A stretch of DNA of 64,000 nucleotides from contig NZ_LT904908.1 of NCBI RefSeq assembly GCF_900199705.1, forward strand, positions 1,597,452-1,661,451, in the 5' to 3' direction. The notes under the pieces were generated by a model. It was given only the letters and a program-made list of their open reading frames with translations, searched no databases and was not told where the DNA came from. Position 1 is the stretch's first letter. Each line of letters begins with the position of its first letter. Shown piece after piece: positions 8,578 through 17,145 of the stretch. A program made the translations under genes and the position numbers. The stretch comes from Collinsella provencensis. GTDB lineage: Bacteria; Actinomycetota; Coriobacteriia; Coriobacteriales; Coriobacteriaceae.

Positions 8578-9198
8578 ATGATCAACATGATTCTCGGCCG
8601 CAAGATCGGTATGACCCAGGTTTGGGACGAGGACGACAACGTCGTGCCCGTCACGGTCATCCAGGCTGGCCCCTGCACCGTCTCGCAGGTTAAAACTGAG
8701 GCGACCGACGGCTATGACGCCGTCCAGATCGGCTTCGGCGACATCAAGGCCAAGCATGTGAACAAGCCCATGGCTGGTCACTTTGCCAAGGCTGGCGTCG
8801 AGCCCGTCCGTTACCTCCGTGAGGTTCGCGTCGAGAACGGCTCCGACCACAAGGTCGGCGATGTCGTGACCGTCGCAGATTTCGAGGGCGTTGCCAAGGT
8901 CGACGTCATCGGCACCTCCAAGGGTAAGGGCTTCCAGGGTCGCATCAAGCGCTGGAACCAGCGCCGCGGTCCTATGACCCACGGTTCCCACATCCAGCGT
9001 CACCCCGGCTCCATCGGCCAGTGCGCTTACCCGGCCCGCGTCCTCAAGGGCGTCAAGATGGCCGGTCACATGGGTAATGCTCGTGTGACGGTGAAGAACC
9101 TCTCTGTTGTCCGCATTGATGCTGAGCAGAACCTCATCCTTGTCAAGGGCGCTGTGCCCGGTGGCAAGAACGGTCTGGTCGCCATCCGCATGGCGTAA
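8578..9198 (+). CDS. rplC: 50S ribosomal protein L3
   Basis: A 206-residue L3, which helps initiate 50S assembly and reaches the peptidyl-transferase centre. It starts [18 protein letters not shown] behind GTTGGAG, and the signature [20 protein letters not shown] is present near residue 125. Here it opens the rplC-rplX gene string, because rpsJ, its usual upstream partner, lies with fusA. Its start codon overlaps the stop of a possible 52-codon leader ORF as ATGA. Downstream, rplD follows after 14 bp. Confidence 0.98.
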   Translation: MINMILGRKIGMTQVWDEDDNVVPVTVIQAGPCTVSQVKTEATDGYDAVQIGFGDIKAKHVNKPMAGHFAKAGVEPVRYLREVRVENGSDHKVGDVVTVADFEGVAKVDVIGTSKGKGFQGRIKRWNQRRGPMTHGSHIQRHPGSIGQCAYPARVLKGVKMAGHMGNARVTVKNLSVVRIDAEQNLILVKGAVPGGKNGLVAIRMA

Positions 9199-9212
9199 AG
9201 GAGGATCGTCGA

Positions 9213-9839
9213 ATGTCTATGTTTGAGGTGAAGAACGCCGAGGGCAAGAAGGTCGCTGAGACCGAGCTCGCCGAGGGCGTGTACGGCATCGAGCCGAACA
9301 TCCACGTCATGCACCACATCGTTACGTGCCAGCAGGCTTGCTGGCGTCAGGGTACCCAGTCCACCAAGGGCCGTTCTGAGGTCTCCGGTGGCGGCAAGAA
9401 GCCGTGGCGTCAGAAGGGCACCGGCCGTGCTCGCCAGGGTTCCATCCGCGCTTCCCAGTGGCGTGGCGGTGGTGTGATCTTCGGGCCCAAGCCCCGCACC
9501 TACGTCAAGCGCATGAACAACAAAGAGGTCAAGCTCGCTATGCGCTCCGCTCTGTCTGCGAAGGTTCGCGACAACGAGCTCGTGCTCGTGGACGACTACG
9601 GCTTTGAGAAGCCGTCCACCAAGGCCGCTGTTGCCATGCTCAAGGCTCTTGGCATCGAGGGCAAGCGTCTCACGATCATCGTTCGCGAGGACGACATCAA
9701 CGCTTACCTCTCCTTCCGCAACATTCCCAAGACGTGGATCATCACGCCGTCTGAGGCCAACACCTATGACCTCATCAACAACGGCGCTCTGCTGATGCCC
9801 GCCGACGTCGCTGCTCACTTCGGGGAGGTGCTCGCTTAA
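9213..9839 (+). CDS. rplD: 50S ribosomal protein L4
   Basis: A 208-residue L4 with its tunnel loop segment GGGKKPWRQKGTGRARQGS and the C-terminal globular domain. In E. coli, L4 represses its own S10 operon through the rpsJ leader. Here rpsJ is in another operon, so any such control would have to act on the leader before rplC. The stop TAA at 9837-9839 directly abuts the rplW ATG, implying translational coupling. Confidence 0.98.
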   Translation: MSMFEVKNAEGKKVAETELAEGVYGIEPNIHVMHHIVTCQQACWRQGTQSTKGRSEVSGGGKKPWRQKGTGRARQGSIRASQWRGGGVIFGPKPRTYVKRMNNKEVKLAMRSALSAKVRDNELVLVDDYGFEKPSTKAAVAMLKALGIEGKRLTIIVREDDINAYLSFRNIPKTWIITPSEANTYDLINNGALLMPADVAAHFGEVLA

Positions 9840-10121
9840 ATGACCGCTCACGAGATCATCATTCGCCCCATCGTGTCCGAGCGTTCCTACTCCGCTATGG
9901 AGGAGAACAAGTACACCTTTGAGGTGGCCAAGAACGCCAACAAGTACCAGATCAAGGACGCCGTCGAGGAGATTTTCGGCGTGAAGGTCGTTCGCGTGAA
10001 CACCCTCATCGTCAAGCCCAAGACCAAGCGTGTGCGCTATGTCGCTGGCAAGACGCGTTCCTGGAAGAAGGCCGTCGTCACCGTGGCCGAGGGCCAGTCC
10101 ATCGAGGTCTTTGGCGCCTAG
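9840..10121 (+). CDS. rplW: 50S ribosomal protein L23
   Basis: A 93-residue L23, part of the exit-tunnel rim where SRP and trigger factor dock. It begins MTAHEIIIRPIVSERSY with no gap after rplD and its ribosome site lies in the end of rplD (GGGGAGG). Length and the KRVRYVAGKTRSWKKA basic loop are normal. A 166-bp gap with a 10-bp stem hairpin (10144-10172) separates it from rplB. Confidence 0.97.
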   Translation: MTAHEIIIRPIVSERSYSAMEENKYTFEVAKNANKYQIKDAVEEIFGVKVVRVNTLIVKPKTKRVRYVAGKTRSWKKAVVTVAEGQSIEVFGA

Positions 10122-10287
10122 GTCTAACGACTGAGTTATTTGTCGCTTGCCTCTCAAATGGGGAGGCAAGCGCAAGTCACACCGTGCGTTAAAAGAAGAA
10201 ACGCCCGGTGCCGTGGTAATCCGGTGTCACCGTATCCGCACATCCCCGCTTGCGGTGGCCAACGGATCGATTTGAAGGGATAAGGTA

Positions 10288-11118
10288 ATGGCTGTAAAGC
10301 ACCTTAAGCCGACCAGCGCAGGCAGGCGCTGGCAGACGATCTCGGACTTCGCCGAGATCACCTGCACCACGCCCGAGAAGTCGCTTCTCGAGCCGCTGCC
10401 CGTCAAGGCTGGCCGCAACAATGCCGGTCGCATCACCATGCGCCACCAGGGTGGCCGCGTGAAGCGCCAGTATCGCGTCATCGATTTCAAGCGCAACAAG
10501 GACGGCGTGCCCGCCAAGGTTGCCACCATCGAGTACGATCCTAACCGTTCTGCTCGTATCGCCCTGCTCCACTATGTGGACGGCGAGAAGCGCTACATCC
10601 TCGCCCCCAAGGGCCTCAAGGTCGGCGACACCATCCTGTCCGGTGCCGGCGCCGACATCAAGCCGGGCAACGCCATGCCGCTGTCCGAGATCCCCGTGGG
10701 TACGCTCATCCACGCCATCGAGTTCATGCCCGGTAAGGGCGCCGCGATCGCTCGCTCCGCCGGTACCGCCTGCCAGCTCATGGGCAAGGAGGGCAAGTAT
10801 GCCATCCTGCGTATGCCCTCCTCCGAGATGCGCCGCGTGCTCGTCACCTGCCGCGCCACCGTCGGCGAGGTCGGCAACGCCGAGCACTCCAACATCGTCA
10901 TCGGCAAGGCCGGTCGTCATCGCAAGATGGGCGTCCGCCCGACGGTCCGTGGTACGGTCATGAACCCTGTCGACCACCCGCACGGCGGTGGCGAGGGTCG
11001 TTCCCACACCTCTGGTCGTCCGTCCGTCTCTCCTTGGGGCACCCCGTCTAAGGGCTATCGCACCCGCAACAAGAAGAAGACGTCCAACGACCTCATCATC
11101 CGTCGTCGTAAGAAGTAA
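10288..11118 (+). CDS. rplB: 50S ribosomal protein L2
   Basis: A 276-residue L2, needed for subunit joining and the peptidyl-transferase centre. It starts [17 protein letters not shown]. The catalytic-centre region is intact: [15 protein letters not shown] contains the conserved His229-type residue. The upstream 166-bp spacer holds a perfect GC-rich hairpin (10144-10172) without a T-tract, so it may be a processing or regulatory element rather than a terminator. The gene string continues with rpsS 26 bp later. Confidence 0.98.
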   Translation: MAVKHLKPTSAGRRWQTISDFAEITCTTPEKSLLEPLPVKAGRNNAGRITMRHQGGRVKRQYRVIDFKRNKDGVPAKVATIEYDPNRSARIALLHYVDGEKRYILAPKGLKVGDTILSGAGADIKPGNAMPLSEIPVGTLIHAIEFMPGKGAAIARSAGTACQLMGKEGKYAILRMPSSEMRRVLVTCRATVGEVGNAEHSNIVIGKAGRHRKMGVRPTVRGTVMNPVDHPHGGGEGRSHTSGRPSVSPWGTPSKGYRTRNKKKTSNDLIIRRRKK

Positions 11119-11144
11119 CCGATACCCGTTAGGAGAAAGCACTT

Positions 11145-11405
11145 ATGAGCAGAAGTCTCAAAAAGGGCCCGTTCGTAGAGGCGCGCCTCCTCTCGCGTAT
11201 CATCGCGATGAACGAGGCTGGCAAGAAGGACGTCGTGAAGACCTGGTCTCGCGCGTCCACCATCTTCCCCGAGATGGTCGGCCACACCATCGCCGTCCAC
11301 GACGGCCGCAAGCATGTTCCCGTGTACGTCACTGAGTCCATGGTCGGTCACAAGCTGGGTGAGTTCGCTCCCAGCCGTACGTTCCGTGGCCACAAGGCCA
11401 AATAG
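11145..11405 (+). CDS. rpsS: 30S ribosomal protein S19
   Basis: An 86-residue S19, a 30S head protein that contacts S13 and the A-site finger. It begins [16 protein letters not shown] behind AGGAGAAAG, and ends in the usual [16 protein letters not shown]. It is in the canonical order rplB-rpsS-rplV. Confidence 0.98.
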   Translation: MSRSLKKGPFVEARLLSRIIAMNEAGKKDVVKTWSRASTIFPEMVGHTIAVHDGRKHVPVYVTESMVGHKLGEFAPSRTFRGHKAK

Positions 11406-11418
11406 GGGGTTTAGGTAA

Positions 11419-11784
11419 ATGGCTACTACTTCCACCGAGACCCGCGAGGTCCGTGCCACGGCTAAGTACGTGCGCGTGTCCCCCGGCAAGGCTCGCCTCG
11501 TGATCGATCTGATCCGCGGCAAGAACGTTGCCCAGGCCTTCGATATCCTCCACTTCTGCACGCGCTCCGTCGCCGTGGACGTGGAGAAGGTCCTGCGCTC
11601 CGCTGTTGCCAATGCCGAGCACAACAATCAGATGCGCGCCGACGACCTGTTCGTCAAGGCCGCATATGTCGACGAGGGCCCCACGCTTAAGCGCATCCGT
11701 CCTCGCGCCAAGGGCTCCGCTTCCCGTATTCTGAAGCGCACGAGCCACATCACCGTCGTCGTCGCTCCCCGAAAGGAGGCATAA
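11419..11784 (+). CDS. rplV: 50S ribosomal protein L22
   Basis: A 121-residue L22 whose beta-hairpin lines the nascent-peptide tunnel. The start region [22 protein letters not shown] and the hairpin region [18 protein letters not shown] are standard, with no insertion or deletion of the kind linked to macrolide resistance. It is 13 bp after rpsS and 5 bp before rpsC. Confidence 0.98.
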   Translation: MATTSTETREVRATAKYVRVSPGKARLVIDLIRGKNVAQAFDILHFCTRSVAVDVEKVLRSAVANAEHNNQMRADDLFVKAAYVDEGPTLKRIRPRAKGSASRILKRTSHITVVVAPRKEA

Positions 11785-11789
11785 GCGTC

Positions 11790-12500
11790 ATGGGTCAGAA
11801 AGTCTATCCCACTGGTTTCCGTCTTGGCATCACCGAGAACTGGCGCTCCCGCTGGTTCGCTGAGAAGGATTACGCCAAGACTCTCGGCAACGACCTCGAG
11901 ATCCGTAAGTTCCTCGAGAAGCGTCTCGCCCGTGCCGCCGTCTCCCGCGTGGAGATCGAGCGCGCCGGCGACAAGGTGAAGGTTATCATCCTCACCGCCC
12001 GCCCCGGCGTTGTCATCGGCAAGAAGGGCTCCGAGATCGACGGTCTGCGCACCGAGCTCGAGGCTGTCGCCGGTGTTTCCAAGGGCAACCTGTCCGTCGA
12101 CGTCATCGAGGTCAAGCGCCCCGAGCTCGACGCCGTTCTCGTTGCTCAGTCCATCGCTGAGCAGCTCGAGGGCCGCGTTGCCTTCCGTCGCGCCATGCGC
12201 AAGGCGGTTCAGTCCGCTCGCAAGGCCGGCGCCAAGGGCATCCGTATCCAGTGCTCCGGTCGTCTCGGCGGTGCCGAGATGGGCCGCCGCGAGTGGTACC
12301 GTGAGGGCCGCGTGCCGCTGCACACCCTCCGTGCCAAGATCGACTATGGTACCGCCACCGCCCACACCACCATGGGCTCCTGCGGTGTCAAGGTCTGGAT
12401 CTACCAGGGCGAGAAGCTCCCGGGCCAGCCTGTTCCCAACATGGCTCTCGAGGGTACCTCCCGTCCGCGTCGTCGCAATAACGAGAGGAGGGGTCAGTAG
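11790..12500 (+). CDS. rpsC: 30S ribosomal protein S3
   Basis: A 236-residue S3 at the mRNA entry channel, with an N-terminal KH domain ([18 protein letters not shown] near residue 75) and C-terminal S3 domain ([31 protein letters not shown]). Its TAG stop shares the last base with the GTG start of rplP, a one-base overlap pointing to coupled translation. Confidence 0.98.
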   Translation: MGQKVYPTGFRLGITENWRSRWFAEKDYAKTLGNDLEIRKFLEKRLARAAVSRVEIERAGDKVKVIILTARPGVVIGKKGSEIDGLRTELEAVAGVSKGNLSVDVIEVKRPELDAVLVAQSIAEQLEGRVAFRRAMRKAVQSARKAGAKGIRIQCSGRLGGAEMGRREWYREGRVPLHTLRAKIDYGTATAHTTMGSCGVKVWIYQGEKLPGQPVPNMALEGTSRPRRRNNERRGQ

Positions 12501-12925
12501 TGCTTGCTCCTAAGCGTATTCTCCACCGCAAGGTGCAGCGTGGCTCCATGAAGGGCCAGGCTAAGGGCAATACCGAGCTGCATTTCGGCGAGTATGGTAT
12601 CCAGGCGCTCGAGCGTCATTGGATCACCAACCGCCAGATCGAGGCCGCTCGTATCGCCATGACCCGCTACATGAAGCGTGGCGGTAAGGTCTACATCACC
12701 ATCTTCCCGGATAAGCCCATCACCAAGAAGCCGGCTGAGACCCGCATGGGTTCCGGTAAGGGCAACCCCGAGGAGTGGGTGGCCGTCGTCAAGCCGGGCC
12801 GCGTTATGTTCGAGATCGCCGGCGTGTCCGAGGAGATCGCTCGCGAGGCCCTGCGTCTTGCCCAGCACAAGCTGCCGATCAAGACCAAGATCATTACCCG
12901 CGCACAGAACGGGGAGGACAAGTAA
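12500..12925 (+). CDS. rplP: 50S ribosomal protein L16
   Basis: A 141-residue L16 started at GTG 12500, preceded by GAGAGGAGGGG inside rpsC. It begins with [14 protein letters not shown] after the initiator. It organises the A-site tRNA region of the 50S subunit. [22 protein letters not shown] is intact. The TAA stop overlaps the rpmC ATG by one base. Confidence 0.98.
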   Translation: MLAPKRILHRKVQRGSMKGQAKGNTELHFGEYGIQALERHWITNRQIEAARIAMTRYMKRGGKVYITIFPDKPITKKPAETRMGSGKGNPEEWVAVVKPGRVMFEIAGVSEEIAREALRLAQHKLPIKTKIITRAQNGEDK

Positions 12926-13140
12926 TGAAGCCCGCAGAGATCCGTGAGCTTTCCGACGAGGCCTTGGCTGAGAAGCTGAAAGAGGCCCGTGCCGAGCTCT
13001 TCAACCTTCGTTTCCAGATGGCCACCAGCCAGCTGGACAACACCGCTCGCGTGAAGACCGTGAAGAAGGACATCGCTCGCCTCCTTACGGAGCAGCGCGC
13101 TCGTCAGATTGCAGCGGAGAAGTCCGCTGTTACCGAGTAG
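12925..13140 (+). CDS. rpmC: 50S ribosomal protein L29
   Basis: A 71-residue L29 near the tunnel exit. The sequence [18 protein letters not shown] and [14 protein letters not shown] is typical. It starts at the A of the rplP stop codon, with GGGGAGG just upstream in rplP. The gene precedes rpsQ by 14 bp. Confidence 0.97.
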   Translation: MKPAEIRELSDEALAEKLKEARAELFNLRFQMATSQLDNTARVKTVKKDIARLLTEQRARQIAAEKSAVTE

Positions 13141-13154
13141 TTCAGGAGTAAAGA

Positions 13155-13421
13155 ATGGCTGAAGCAACTGAGCGCAACGCGCGCAAGGTCCGCCAGGGCG
13201 TCGTTACCTCCATCATGGGCAACAAGAGCATTGTTGTGACCGCGACGGAGCAGAAGCGCCATCCCAAGTACGGCAAGATGATGACCAGGACCAAGAAGTT
13301 CCACGTCCATGACGAGGAGTGCACCGCTGGTGTGGGCGATACCGTCCGCATCATGGAGACCCGTCCGCTGTCCGCTACCAAGCGCTGGCGTCTCGTCGAG
13401 ATCATCGAGCGTGCCAAGTAA
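13155..13421 (+). CDS. rpsQ: 30S ribosomal protein S17
   Basis: An 88-residue S17, a primary 16S-binding OB-fold protein. The [19 protein letters not shown] and [25 protein letters not shown] segments identify it. Start [11 protein letters not shown] lies behind CAGGAG. A 106-bp spacer with no obvious terminator follows before rplN. Confidence 0.97.
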   Translation: MAEATERNARKVRQGVVTSIMGNKSIVVTATEQKRHPKYGKMMTRTKKFHVHDEECTAGVGDTVRIMETRPLSATKRWRLVEIIERAK

Positions 13422-13527
13422 GCTGTCGATGTAAGTTTCCCAGCGATGTGCGCCCGTCCGGCCACCACCGGTGTCCATTGAGGACGGTCGCACCTCTCGC
13501 TGGCCTAGGTTCGGAAAGGTTCCAACC

Positions 13528-13896
13528 ATGATTCAGATGCAAACCATGCTGAACGTTGCCGACAACTCCGGTGCGCGCAAGGTTCGTTGCATTAAGGTGC
13601 TGGGCGGCTCTAAGCGCCGCTATGCCGGCATCGGTGACGTCGTCATGGCCGCCGTTCAGGAGGCCACTCCGGGCGCTAACGTCAAGAAGAAGGATGTTGT
13701 TCGCTGCGTCATCGTGCGCACCGTCAAGGAGGTCCGCCGCAAGGACGGTTCCTACATCCGCTTTGACGACAACGCCGCCGTCGTCATCAACAAGGATGGT
13801 TCGCCTGTCGGCACCCGTATCTTCGGGCCTGTCGCTCGCGAGCTCCGCGACAAGAAGTACATGAAGATCGTCTCGCTCGCACCCGAGACCCTCTAA
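13528..13896 (+). CDS. rplN: 50S ribosomal protein L14
   Basis: A 122-residue L14, part of the intersubunit bridge with 16S helix 44 and the site of RsfS action. The ATG at 13528 gives the conserved start [18 protein letters not shown]; an in-frame upstream extension is not conserved in the family. GGAAAGG lies 8 bp upstream. Confidence 0.97.
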   Translation: MIQMQTMLNVADNSGARKVRCIKVLGGSKRRYAGIGDVVMAAVQEATPGANVKKKDVVRCVIVRTVKEVRRKDGSYIRFDDNAAVVINKDGSPVGTRIFGPVARELRDKKYMKIVSLAPETL

Positions 13897-13914
13897 CGTA
13901 AGGGAGAGACCACT

Positions 13915-14238
13915 ATGTCTATGTCCATCAAGAAGGGCGACAAGGTCGAGGTGCTCTCCGGCAAGGATCGCGGCACGCAGGGCACCGTTCTGCGCGCGCT
14001 GCCTTCCGAGGGCAAGGTCGTTGTCGAGGGCGTGGCTGTTGCCAAGAAGGCCGTCAAGCCCAACCCCAATAACCAGCAGGGCGGCATCGTCTCTCAGGAG
14101 ATGCCGATCGACGTTTCGAACGTCATGCTCGTGTGCCCCGCTTGTGGCAAGCGCACCCGCGTTGGCCATGAGGCCGGCGAGCTCGACGGTCACAAGACCA
14201 AGCTGCGCGTCTGCAAGAAGTGCGGCCACAAGTTCTAA
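13915..14238 (+). CDS. rplX: 50S ribosomal protein L24
   Basis: A 107-residue L24, an early 50S assembly protein with a KOW motif at KKGDKVEVLSGKDRGTQGTV. The C-terminal part carries a CPAC...CKKC arrangement, a zinc-ribbon form found in many bacterial L24 proteins. It is the last ribosomal gene of this string: rplE, rpsN, rpsH and the rest of the spc operon that would normally follow are absent here. Confidence 0.97.
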   Translation: MSMSIKKGDKVEVLSGKDRGTQGTVLRALPSEGKVVVEGVAVAKKAVKPNPNNQQGGIVSQEMPIDVSNVMLVCPACGKRTRVGHEAGELDGHKTKLRVCKKCGHKF

Positions 14239-14482
14239 TCCGTACGGACAGAGCTTAAACCTTTGAGCCCTGGGTACGTCCATTGCATGTCCTCATCTGT
14301 CGTTTGAGATGGATGAGGAATTGTGCAGGGGTGTATCCGGGGCTTTTTGCATTCGTATGCTGGATGAGCCTTTAATGCAAGACGAGCTTTCGTTTCGCGC
14401 GTAAAATGATTGCGTTGTTCCGCGGGAAAAGCGTTCTTGCGTTGGCGAATTCGCTTGCGTGTTGCGTAATGAAGGGATTGCC

Positions 14483-15466
14483 ATGAAGCTGTTTGCCTAC
14501 ACCTTAAGGCCCTTTGATGAGCTTCCATTCCTTGAGGAGGTTTGTAACGAGCTCAATATCGAGTTCGATTGGACCTCAGATGCCCCTACGCTCGACAACG
14601 CAGACCTTGCCGCAGGTGCAGACGCGCTGAGCATCATCACGAACCCCATGACATCCGGGCTGCTCGATCGCTATCACGAGCTGGGGATCAAGGCTATCGG
14701 CACCCGTTCTATCGGATACGATCACATCGACCTGGCGCATGCGCAAAAGGTCGGGATTCGTATTGCCCATGCAGTGTACCCTCCCGAGGGCGTTGCCAAC
14801 TACACGATCATGCTGATGCTTATGGCGTTGCGGAACATGAAGCTCATCATGAACCACAACGAGGTGCAGGACTTCTCACTCGTGGGCAAACTCGGTCGCG
14901 ACATTTCTTCTTGCACGGTTGGTGTTGTGGGCACCGGTGCCATCGGCTCGTGTGTGATTCGCCATCTCACGGGGTTCGGTTGCCGTATTCTTGCGTACGA
15001 TCCCTTTGAGCGAGAAGACATTGCGCAGCTGGCAACCTACGTCGACCTCGATACGCTGCTGGCTGAATCCGATGTGGTGACGCTTCACGCTCCCGCCCTG
15101 CCCGTGAACCATCACATGATTGCAACTCCGCAGTTCGCTCGCATGAAGCAGGGTGCTGTGCTGGTCAACGCCGCACGTGGCTCTCTCGTTGATACCGAGG
15201 CCTTGTTGGATACCCTTGAGTCCGGTCATCTTGCCGGTGCAGCGCTCGATACCATCGAGAACGAGACCAACTTGTACTATCTCGATAAGAGCCGTGAGGT
15301 GCTTCCCAATCGAGATCGCGCAGCGCTTATGGCGCTTCCCAACGTGATCGTCTCGCCCCATATGGCGTTCTACACGAAGGAGGACGTGCGCGATATGGTA
15401 TTCAGCACGACGCAGGCGTTGTTGGCGTTCTGTAACGAGCAGGATTCTCCACTTGAGGTGCGATAA
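14483..15466 (+). CDS. D-isomer-specific 2-hydroxyacid dehydrogenase (D-lactate dehydrogenase-like)
   Basis: A 327-residue NAD-dependent dehydrogenase, started at ATG 14483 behind GAAGGGA. It likely reduces pyruvate or a related 2-oxoacid to the D-hydroxyacid. The Rossmann motif GVVGTGAIGSCVIRHL is near residue 150. Catalytic residues are visible as Arg in VNAARGSLVDTEALLD, Glu in LDTIENET and His in VIVSPHMAFYT. The overall layout resembles fermentative D-LDH/VanH proteins. It stands alone after rplX. The 243-bp gap before it has a weak hairpin (14291-14318) that may end the ribosomal transcript. Confidence 0.9.
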   Translation: MKLFAYTLRPFDELPFLEEVCNELNIEFDWTSDAPTLDNADLAAGADALSIITNPMTSGLLDRYHELGIKAIGTRSIGYDHIDLAHAQKVGIRIAHAVYPPEGVANYTIMLMLMALRNMKLIMNHNEVQDFSLVGKLGRDISSCTVGVVGTGAIGSCVIRHLTGFGCRILAYDPFEREDIAQLATYVDLDTLLAESDVVTLHAPALPVNHHMIATPQFARMKQGAVLVNAARGSLVDTEALLDTLESGHLAGAALDTIENETNLYYLDKSREVLPNRDRAALMALPNVIVSPHMAFYTKEDVRDMVFSTTQALLAFCNEQDSPLEVR

Positions 15467-15507
15467 GCCTTAAGCCGCGTGGGTGTCATTTCAATACGAC
15501 GTGAGAA

Positions 15508-15546
15508 GCGGGAGGGCTCTTTTGCACGGGCCTTCCCGTTTTGTTT
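15508..15546 (+). terminator. Terminator after the D-hydroxyacid dehydrogenase
   Basis: GCGGGAGGGC and GCCTTCCCG pair around an 8- to 10-nt loop and are followed by TTTTG. Confidence 0.8.
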
Positions 15547-15637
15547 GTAACAAATAGGCGATAAAGAAAACTTGGTATAGGCATTATGGGAAAATGAGCC
15601 ACACATATAGGCGCAAGACGCGTAGAAAGGACGACCT

Positions 15638-16711
15638 ATGGTCACTCCAGTTCCAGTTGATGCCGCCGCAGCAGCAAACGCCGCATTTGCAGCTGTTGCA
15701 GACAAGCCGTTCCCCGAGGACATTTTTACCGCTCCTGAACTTCGCTGGGCATCGATTGGCTGTGGCGTCATTGCCAAGCAGATGGCTCAGTCGCTTGCGC
15801 TTGCAGGTCGCACCGTGCAGGGTATCTACAATCGCACGCGTTCCAAGGCCGAGGCATTTGCCGAGCAATATGGCGTGGCAAAGGTGTACGACAGCGTGGA
15901 GGAGCTCTACGCCGACCCCGAGATCGACGCCATTTACATCTCCACGCCGCACAACACTCACATACAGTATCTGCGCGGAGCCCTTGCCGCTGGCAAGCAC
16001 GTTCTGTGCGAGAAGGCCATCACCCTCAACTCCGAAGAGCTTGACGAGGCACGTTCCCTTGCACGCGAGCACAACGTGGTGCTCATGGACGCAACGACCA
16101 TCTTCCACATGCCGCTGTATCGCGAGCTGCTGAGCCGCGCACAGGCGGGCGAGTTTGGCCGTCTGCACCTCGCTCAGGTCAACTTCGGCAGCTTCCGCGA
16201 TTACAACGATGTGAATGGTCGCTTCTGGAATCGCAGCCTCGCCGGTGGCGCCATGCTCGATATCGGTGTCTACGCGCTTTCCATCGCGCGTCTGTTCATG
16301 GAGAGCAAGCCGGACGAGATCGTGTCGCTTGCGAACATGTTCAAGACCGGCGTGGACGAGGAAAGCGGCTTTGTGACGCGCAATGCCGAAGGCCAGCTGG
16401 GCGTGTTCTCGCTTTCGTTCCACGCCAAGCAACCCAAGCGTGCCGATCTGTGCTTTGATGATTGCTATATCGAGGTCATGAGCTATCCGCGCGCCGATCA
16501 TGCCACGATTGTTTGGACCAACGACGGCCACATCGAAGAGGTCGCTCTGGGCGAAGAGGCATATGCCCTGTGCTACGAAATTGCGGACCTTGAGCAGGCG
16601 GTTGCAGGAGACGAGAGCAAGGCTCGCCTGCTCGACTATGCTGCCGACGTCATGGATGTGATGACCAAGCTGCGTCGCGACTGGGGCGTGGTGTACCCCG
16701 AGGAGGAGTAG
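15638..16711 (+). CDS. Gfo/Idh/MocA family NAD(P)-dependent oxidoreductase
   Basis: A 357-residue oxidoreductase with a 30-residue Ala-rich N-terminal extension before the Rossmann segment WASIGCGVIAKQMAQSL. The helix-strand run YISTPHNTHIQYLRGAL and GKHVLCEKAITLN matches the family, but the usual EKP is EKA here. The C-terminal sheet domain has GGAMLDIGVYALSIAR, with the catalytic Asp/His region reduced to DIGVY. It probably acts on a sugar or cyclitol. Translation starts at ATG 15638 behind AGAAAGGA. Confidence 0.88.
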   Translation: MVTPVPVDAAAAANAAFAAVADKPFPEDIFTAPELRWASIGCGVIAKQMAQSLALAGRTVQGIYNRTRSKAEAFAEQYGVAKVYDSVEELYADPEIDAIYISTPHNTHIQYLRGALAAGKHVLCEKAITLNSEELDEARSLAREHNVVLMDATTIFHMPLYRELLSRAQAGEFGRLHLAQVNFGSFRDYNDVNGRFWNRSLAGGAMLDIGVYALSIARLFMESKPDEIVSLANMFKTGVDEESGFVTRNAEGQLGVFSLSFHAKQPKRADLCFDDCYIEVMSYPRADHATIVWTNDGHIEEVALGEEAYALCYEIADLEQAVAGDESKARLLDYAADVMDVMTKLRRDWGVVYPEEE

Positions 16712-16724
16712 GTAGATTCAGGCT

Positions 16725-16833
16725 GACGTCCCGGCACATCATTCCATGCTCAAACAGTCCTGCGCAAGACGGAGGGTCCACCGGACCCTCCTTTGCGTGC
16801 GGAACTGCGCGTGGAACGATGTGCCGGGACGTC
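16725..16833 (-). repeat. Nested-hairpin repeat, copy 2 (subtype B, reverse orientation)
   Basis: The outer arms GACGTCCCGGCACATC and GATGTGCCGGGACGTC are perfectly complementary over 16 bp, and the stem continues with two transition mismatches. Inside is the conserved core in reverse complement, GCTCAAACAGTCCTGCGCAA, then inner stem GGAGGGTCC/GGACCCTCC and GCGTGCGGAACTGCGCG. The inner stem sequence differs from the other subtype-B copy at 21989. Confidence 0.88.
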
Positions 16834-16876
16834 GGTATGCAATTAGCAAAAAAGATATATGGGCCAAGTGACCGTT

Positions 16877-16995
16877 TTGAGCTGTGCAGCCGTATATCGT
16901 CCGCTGCGAGTTCCGCACGAGCCGAAGGATTCAGCGAATCCTTCGTGCGAGCAGGACTGTCCGAGCGCCGGATGATATGCGGCTGAACGGCTCAA
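16877..16995 (+). repeat. Nested-hairpin repeat, copy 3 (subtype A)
   Basis: The outer stem is about 26 bp: TTGAGCTGTGCAGCCG pairs with CGGCTGAACGGCTCAA at 14 of 16 positions, then TATATCGTCC with GGATGATATG through wobble pairs. The core matches copy 1 almost base for base. A partial right half (GGACTGCTCGAGC and following, 17000-17030) lies just downstream. Confidence 0.88.
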
Positions 16996-17051
16996 GCTGG
17001 GACTGCTCGAGCATGGGACGATATGTCCGGTACGGCATGAGTGCGTTATAT

Positions 17052-17133
17052 AAACCTGCGGAAATGCAATAATACATTGAAAATAAACCTGCGGAAATGC
17101 AATAATACGTTGAAAATAAACCTGCGGAAATGC
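17052..17133 (+). repeat. 33-bp tandem repeat, about 2.5 copies
   Basis: Units start at 17052, 17085 and 17118, each beginning AAACCTGCGGAAATGCA; the first two continue AATAATACATTGAAAAT (one mismatch). The unit is a multiple of three and stays open in the frame of the following ATPase. It lies 13 to 95 bp upstream of the ATPase start codon. Confidence 0.9.
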
Positions 17134-17145
17134 AGAGGGCAGCCT

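Noticed and set aside
17052-17133. 33-bp tandem repeat considered as a CRISPR array
   Set aside because: The units are directly adjacent with no unique spacers, and no cas genes are present.
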